Shown in pieces: positions 1-5,099 of a stretch of 5,099 nucleotides of DNA. The notes beneath the pieces were generated by a model. That model was not told the DNA's origin. It saw only the letters and a program-made list of their open reading frames with translations, and made no database searches. This stretch comes from DAISLF01 sp964517345. GTDB lineage: Bacteria > Patescibacteriota > Gracilibacteria > Peribacterales > Peribacteraceae. The DNA lies in the NCBI GenBank assembly GCA_964517345.1, contig CAZFBZ010000074.1, positions 1-5,099 of the forward strand, given 5' to 3'. Made by a program: the position numbers and the translations under genes. Within the stretch, counting starts at the first letter, position 1. Each line of letters opens with the position of its first letter.

Positions 1-2000
<2,000 letters not shown>

Positions 2001-2031
2001 GGGTATTGGGAAGGGAAAGCGATCCATGGAT

Positions 2032-2058
2032 TTAGCACTCTATTTCCGCGAGTGCCAG
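2032..2058 (-). promoter_or_regulatory. CIRCE operator (HrcA repressor binding site) upstream of clpC
   Basis: The plus strand reads TTAGCACTC, nine bases (TATTTCCGC), then GAGTGCCAG. The established CIRCE consensus is TTAGCACTC-N9-GAGTGCTAA. The arm nearer clpC matches 9 of 9, the distal arm 7 of 9, and the spacer is exactly nine. The element ends 4 nt before the ATG at 2027 and 31 nt before the preferred ATG at 2000, the usual position for CIRCE in a 5' leader. It predicts that the heat-shock repressor HrcA blocks clpC transcription under normal conditions and releases it under protein-folding stress. The hrcA gene is not in this window. Confidence 0.88.
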
Positions 2059-2078
2059 GTGTCCAGAAAGATCAGAAC

Positions 2079-2084
2079 ATTTTA
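2079..2084 (-). promoter_or_regulatory. Possible -10 box for clpC
   Basis: On the minus strand this reads TAAAAT, five of six matches to the sigma-70 -10 consensus TATAAT. It lies about 20 bp upstream of the CIRCE element, so transcription would start near 2072 and place CIRCE in the early transcribed leader, a typical arrangement. No good -35 hexamer sits 16-18 bp further upstream (the region reads GTGTGT/TGTGTT), so this is a weak call based on position and one box. Confidence 0.3.
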
Positions 2085-2096
2085 GTCGAAGAGGCG

Positions 2097-2174
2097 GGAA
2101 AACACACGGGGTGATGACGGCATCACACAACGCTCACAGTCTACTTTGTATACGAAATGTGAACAGTGTTTTCC
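2097..2174. repeat. Spaced inverted repeat in the clpC upstream region
   Basis: GGAAAACAC at 2097-2105 is perfectly complementary to GTGTTTTCC at 2166-2174, with 60 bases between. The similarity continues imperfectly: AAGAGG precedes the left arm after a short insertion, and CCTCTT ends the right arm. It could be a protein-binding pair or a chance match in a low-complexity leader. It lies upstream of the putative -10 box. No function is claimed. Confidence 0.3.
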
Positions 2175-2284
2175 TCTTGCACTAGAGCCCAAACACGAAA
2201 AAACGCTCATCAGTAAATGACAAAGTGTGCATCGTGAAAGGGGATGCGCCGCTCAACGATGAATGTTCTCGCTTCAGAATGACC

Positions 2285-2305
2285 AATGAACTTTGCATGT
2301 TCATT
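2285..2305. repeat. Short hairpin overlapping the AI-2E gene stop codon
   Basis: AATGAAC (2285-2291) and GTTCATT (2299-2305) form a perfect 7-bp inverted repeat with a 7-base loop. The right arm contains the TGA stop of the minus-strand AI-2E gene (2301-2303). The stem is AT-rich and not followed by a T run on the minus strand, so it does not look like a classical Rho-independent terminator. It might be a weak 3' stabilising hairpin. The rest of the gap up to clpC shows no clear terminator. Confidence 0.35.
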
Positions 2306-3593
2306 TCTGCAGGGTCGCGGGGTGGGGGAGTGCAGCACCGTGCTTGTGCGAGCGATGGAGGCGCCAGTCTTCCAGAAAAAGCGAGATGATGGCGGTCATG
2401 GGGATGGCGAGGATCAGGCCAAGCACCGGGTTCACGACGTCGGGGAAACTCATGCCCGCGAGCATTGCGAACATCACCGCCACGGGCGAGAGGCCGATCG
2501 TGCGTTTCATGATGAGCGGCACGAGCAGGTTGTTCTCGCACCACTGCACCACGTAGTAGACGGCCAGGATGACGAGTCCCCACACCGGTCCCTGCTGCGT
2601 GGAGCCGATGATGACGGCGGGAATGGCGGCGAGCAACGGCCCGACGACGGGGATGAACTCCGTGAAGCCTGCGAGGATCGCCAATGTCAGCGCGTAGGGC
2701 ATCCGCAGGATATTGAGGGCGAGGAATACCATGGCGCCGACGCTCAGGCACAGCAGCAGCTGCCCGCGGATCCATTGCGCCAGCTTCCATTGGATCGCCT
2801 CAGACTTGTCGGCGACGTAGGTGCGGTAGTTCCAGGGGAGGAAGCCGCGCATCCATGGCACGATGCGGTCCTTCTCCAGCTGGAAGAAGAATGCGAGCAC
2901 CAGGATCAGCATCAGGTTCAGGACGAAATCCACGACGGAGCCCGCGAGCTGCGCGGCCAGCAGCAGCGATCCCTGGGGGGTCGAGAGGACGTTCTCGCCC
3001 AGGCGCGCGAGCGCGGCGGTGTAATCGGTGATCGAGAGGCTTCGCAGGGTGTTCTGCATAAAGACGGACATGCGCAGATTGGCTTCCGGCGAGAAAAACG
3101 GCAGCGAGACCATCGGGTCCGTCAGGAAATTATTCACCTGCGTGCCGAGGTAGACGCCGATTTGCTGGATCTGGCTCGCGAGCACCGGGATGAGCGACAC
3201 AAAGAGGAAGACGAGCAGGAACAGCGCGATGAAGTAGTGCAGCACGATACCCAGCGGACGCGGGATGCCGTAGCGGCGCAGCATGCCGACGCCCGGATCG
3301 ATGACGGCGGCGACGAAGATCGCGAGCAGCACGAGGACGAGCTTGTCCTTGAGGATGTAGAGCAGCACCACGCCGAGCGCGACGCCCAGGATCACCAGCG
3401 TCGCTTTTGCCACGCTGGACACCGAGATGTCCACTTCCACCTCGGGCGCGCGGTCGTGCGACGGGGGCGGCTCCGGAGAGTGCGGCGGCGTCTCCTTCTT
3501 CATGCTCTGGCTCAACAGCTTCTGGGCCTTCTCTCCGAGAATTCGCAGAGAGGTGAAGCTGCCGCCGGTCTTGGCTTTCTTTTTCTTGCTCAT
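2301..3593 (-). CDS. AI-2E family (PerM/UPF0118) membrane transporter
   Basis: A 430-residue polytopic membrane protein of the AI-2E_transport family (Pfam PF01594), which includes E. coli TqsA and PerM. Members are proposed exporters or antiporters, and the substrate cannot be read from sequence. Residues 1-60 form a hydrophilic tail with a KKKK run near the start and a Pro-rich stretch at about 36-50. Hydrophobic helices follow at about 62-80, 83-98, 113-138, a large soluble segment (about 140-208), then about 210-238, 275-296, 299-329, 336-357 and 365-405. The family signature is visible at about 309-325: GFTEFIPVVGPL followed by an AAIP turn. The start ATG overlaps the upstream pilin stop as ATGA, supporting translational coupling; no separate ribosome-binding site is seen. 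The length is within the usual range apart from the long N-terminal tail. Family assignment is firm, function open. Confidence 0.93.
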   Translation of the reverse strand: MSKKKKAKTGGSFTSLRILGEKAQKLLSQSMKKETPPHSPEPPPSHDRAPEVEVDISVSSVAKATLVILGVALGVVLLYILKDKLVLVLLAIFVAAVIDPGVGMLRRYGIPRPLGIVLHYFIALFLLVFLFVSLIPVLASQIQQIGVYLGTQVNNFLTDPMVSLPFFSPEANLRMSVFMQNTLRSLSITDYTAALARLGENVLSTPQGSLLLAAQLAGSVVDFVLNLMLILVLAFFFQLEKDRIVPWMRGFLPWNYRTYVADKSEAIQWKLAQWIRGQLLLCLSVGAMVFLALNILRMPYALTLAILAGFTEFIPVVGPLLAAIPAVIIGSTQQGPVWGLVILAVYYVVQWCENNLLVPLIMKRTIGLSPVAVMFAMLAGMSFPDVVNPVLGLILAIPMTAIISLFLEDWRLHRSHKHGAALPHPATLQK

Positions 3594-4012
3594 GAGGCGG
3601 GTCCGGCAAAAATCGCGCTCACCACTGTGTCGACGATCAGGAACGCGAGCAGCGAGAAAATGAGCCCGAGGATGGCATTGGTCAGGCGGCCCTTGGCTTT
3701 CTGGTTGTCACCCGTGAGGCCGGAGAACGCCCACTCGTAGCCAGCCCAGATGATCTCGATGAGACAGACGGTGCCGAGCAGGCCGAAGACAAGCTGGATG
3801 AGATAGCCCAGGTAGAGCGGGATGCAGTCGAAATGGAAATCTCCCGTGATGAAGCTGCACCGGCCGATCATGCCCGAGGCGGGGATGACACTGGGGATCA
3901 GCTGAGCTCCGACGGACGGCGCCCACACGGCAAGCGCGACCGCAAGGGCGATGGGGAAGTGCAAGCGCTTCATAGCGCGTGCATTCTGCGTCATGGACGG
4001 GGCGTGTGGCAT
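3590..4012 (-). CDS. Secreted two-helix VirB2-like pilin (type IV secretion pilin family)
   Basis: A 140-residue small membrane protein from the first ATG after an in-frame TAA. A signal peptide starts best at Met14 (MKRLHFPIALAVALAVW), with likely cleavage after VGA near residue 36, so the true start may be the ATG at 3973 or 3994. The mature part has a short segment with Cys52 and Cys63, hydrophobic helix 1 (about 66-90), a polar turn (GYEWAFSGLTGDNQKAKGRL, 91-110) and helix 2 (about 111-135). The pattern helix, WAGYEW, charged loop with Lys/Arg, helix matches VirB2/TrbC-like pilins (T4SS_pilin family, PF18895), common as isolated genes in Patescibacteria. The protein is expected to sit in or be extracted from the cytoplasmic membrane. 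No other secretion genes are visible. Its TGA stop overlaps the AI-2E start. Alternative: a generic two-helix membrane protein of unknown role. Confidence 0.8.
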   Translation of the reverse strand: MPHAPSMTQNARAMKRLHFPIALAVALAVWAPSVGAQLIPSVIPASGMIGRCSFITGDFHFDCIPLYLGYLIQLVFGLLGTVCLIEIIWAGYEWAFSGLTGDNQKAKGRLTNAILGLIFSLLAFLIVDTVVSAIFAGPAS

Positions 4013-4117
4013 TGTGGAAACGTCTTATTATTGAGCAATAGTGTCGTCCCTAATGCTTGCGGAGAGGGTCTATTTCTCTCAAAATGACACCGTTTTCGCT
4101 TTCCGCATCTTTTACCC
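4013..4117. promoter_or_regulatory. Divergent intergenic region between the pilin gene and dus
   Basis: These 105 bases must hold the start signals for both divergent units. Toward dus, TTGCGG (4057-4062) and CAAAAT (4080-4085) with a 17-bp spacer make a weak sigma-70-like promoter that would give a leader of about 26 nt. Toward the pilin gene, only AT-rich sequence (TAATAA near 4025-4030) is seen, with no convincing -35. A 12-bp palindrome, TATTGAGCAATA (4029-4040), and a GAGAG-N9-CTCTC inverted repeat (4062-4080) are possible operator or leader structures. The second overlaps the putative dus promoter. Confidence 0.4.
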
Positions 4118-5098
4118 GTGTCCGCCTTCTCCTGGTCATCGGCCTCCCGCCCCATCGTCGCCCTCGCGCCGATGGCCGGCGTGACCGACGCGTCGTACCG
4201 CCAGCTCATCAAGCGGCTCGCGCCCGAGACGGTCGTCTACACCGAGTTTCTCTCCACAGACGCTATCCATTATGGCGGAAAGAAGACAATGCAGATGCTC
4301 AGCTTCGATGCGGAGCTCGAGCGGCCGTTCATCGTGCAGGTGTTTGGCAAAGACCCGGAACACTTCTTGTCCGCGGCGAAGGTCATCGAGGAGCTGGGCG
4401 CCGACGGCATTGATATCAACATGGGCTGTCCTGCCGCCAAAGTCGTGTCGTCGTGCCACGGGTCCGCGCTCATCCGCAACCCCGATCTCGCTGCGAAACT
4501 GGTGGAGGCGACGGTGAAAGCCGTGAAGATCCCCGTCAGCGTCAAAACGCGTCTGGGCTGGGAGACGATCGATACGCTCCTTCCGTTCTGCAAACGCCTG
4601 GTCGATGCCGGAGCGCAGGCACTGGCCATCCACGGGCGCCGCTACCACGACAAGTTCTCGGGCAAAGCCAACTGGGAGCCGATCTACGAGCTGAAGCGGC
4701 AGGTCTCCGTGCCGGTGATCGGCAACGGGGATATCGCCTCTGCCGCCGACGCGCTGGAGAAGATCCAGAACCTCGACGGCGTGATGGTCGGGCGCGGGAC
4801 GTTCGGCAATCCGTGGCTGATGCGTGATATCTGCGACGCGCTGCATGCCCGCAGGAACGATCCGTCGGCCGTGATTCCGTCGCCGTCGGTGCTCAGCCTG
4901 AGTTTCGAACAGAAGATCCCGATGATCTTGGAACACTGCGAGCTCGCGGTGAAAACCAAAGGCGAGACGCGCGGCATGCTGGAAATGCGCCGCCATCTGG
5001 CGAGCTACGTGAAAGGCTTCGATGGTGCCGCCGACCTGCGCAGCAAGCTTGTGCGCGTGGAGACGCTGGAACAGGTGACGGAGATTCTGAAGTTTTGA
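4118..5098 (+). CDS. dusB: tRNA-dihydrouridine synthase (DusB/NifR3-like)
   Basis: An FMN enzyme that reduces specific uridines of tRNA to dihydrouridine with NADPH, in the cytoplasm. The 326-residue length is typical. A TIM barrel opens with APMAGVTD (17-24, FMN binding), then QVFGKDP (74-80) and NMGCP (101-105) with the catalytic Cys104. SVKTRLGW (141-148) carries the FMN/substrate Lys143, IHGR (171-174) follows, and GNGDI (202-206) and VGRGTFGNPW (224-233) form the phosphate-binding end of the barrel. The C-terminal helical tRNA-binding domain (about 265-326) includes RGMLEMRRHLASYVKG. All key residues are present. The start is a GTG at 4118: an in-frame TGA lies at 4085-4087, and the next ATG (4172) falls inside the APMAG motif. 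No Shine-Dalgarno precedes it. It is transcribed away from the pilin gene. The DusB subgroup is inferred from motif similarity; another bacterial Dus class is possible. Confidence 0.95.
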   Translation: MSAFSWSSASRPIVALAPMAGVTDASYRQLIKRLAPETVVYTEFLSTDAIHYGGKKTMQMLSFDAELERPFIVQVFGKDPEHFLSAAKVIEELGADGIDINMGCPAAKVVSSCHGSALIRNPDLAAKLVEATVKAVKIPVSVKTRLGWETIDTLLPFCKRLVDAGAQALAIHGRRYHDKFSGKANWEPIYELKRQVSVPVIGNGDIASAADALEKIQNLDGVMVGRGTFGNPWLMRDICDALHARRNDPSAVIPSPSVLSLSFEQKIPMILEHCELAVKTKGETRGMLEMRRHLASYVKGFDGAADLRSKLVRVETLEQVTEILKF

Positions 5099-5099
5099 T

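Noticed and set aside
2195..2210. Run of six T on the minus strand, considered as a Rho-independent terminator for the AI-2E gene
   Set aside because: No GC-rich stem directly precedes the T run. The nearest complementary arms (CATCGT/ACGATG at 2230-2261) have a 20-base loop and are too far away.
2286..3740. A 484-codon plus-strand open frame opposite the AI-2E and pilin genes
   Set aside because: It encodes a His/Asp/Glu/Gln/Arg-rich sequence without domains and is antisense to a well-supported membrane protein gene with the family signature.
4057..4413. Plus-strand frame with an ATG at 4084 preceded by a GGAGAGGG purine stretch, considered as an alternative gene start
   Set aside because: The frame runs out of phase into dus and gives an Arg-rich shadow product; the purine stretch is also too far (about 16 bases) from that ATG.
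4136..4996. A 286-codon minus-strand open frame opposite dus
   Set aside because: It is a shadow of the DusB gene, whose sense strand carries every catalytic and FMN-binding motif.

Overview
The window is GC-rich bacterial DNA with four protein genes. Three lie on the minus strand and one on the plus strand: a large ClpC-type AAA+ unfoldase cut off by the left edge (minus, 1-2000), an AI-2E/PerM-family membrane protein (minus, 2301-3593), a small two-helix VirB2-like pilin (minus, 3590-4012), and a complete DusB-type tRNA-dihydrouridine synthase (plus, 4118-5098). No RNA genes, CRISPR arrays or insertion sequences are visible.

Organism: nothing fixes the taxon. A lone secreted VirB2-like pilin, an AI-2E-family protein, a ClpC and a DusB, all without clear Shine-Dalgarno sequences, suggest a Candidate Phyla Radiation (Patescibacteria) genome, perhaps a GC-rich lineage such as Peregrinibacteria/Peribacteria. 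This is inference from gene content only. The pilin, AI-2E and dus genes all end in TGA, so the UGA-to-glycine code of Gracilibacteria/Absconditabacteria does not apply.

Layout: the pilin and AI-2E genes overlap by an ATGA junction and form a two-gene unit transcribed leftward. About 270 bp of leader separates them from clpC. Immediately upstream of the clpC start is a CIRCE element (TTAGCACTC-N9-GAGTGCCAG), the operator of the heat-shock repressor HrcA. The clpC gene is therefore predicted to be stress-induced and controlled independently of the pilin/AI-2E pair. A 105-bp divergent intergenic region separates the pilin gene from dus and carries two short inverted repeats.

The best signals are the CIRCE operator on clpC and the translationally coupled pilin/AI-2E pair. 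Neither amounts to proof of a new system. The remaining observations are minor: sequence oddities in ClpC, a long N-terminal tail on the AI-2E protein, inverted repeats, and missing ribosome-binding sites.
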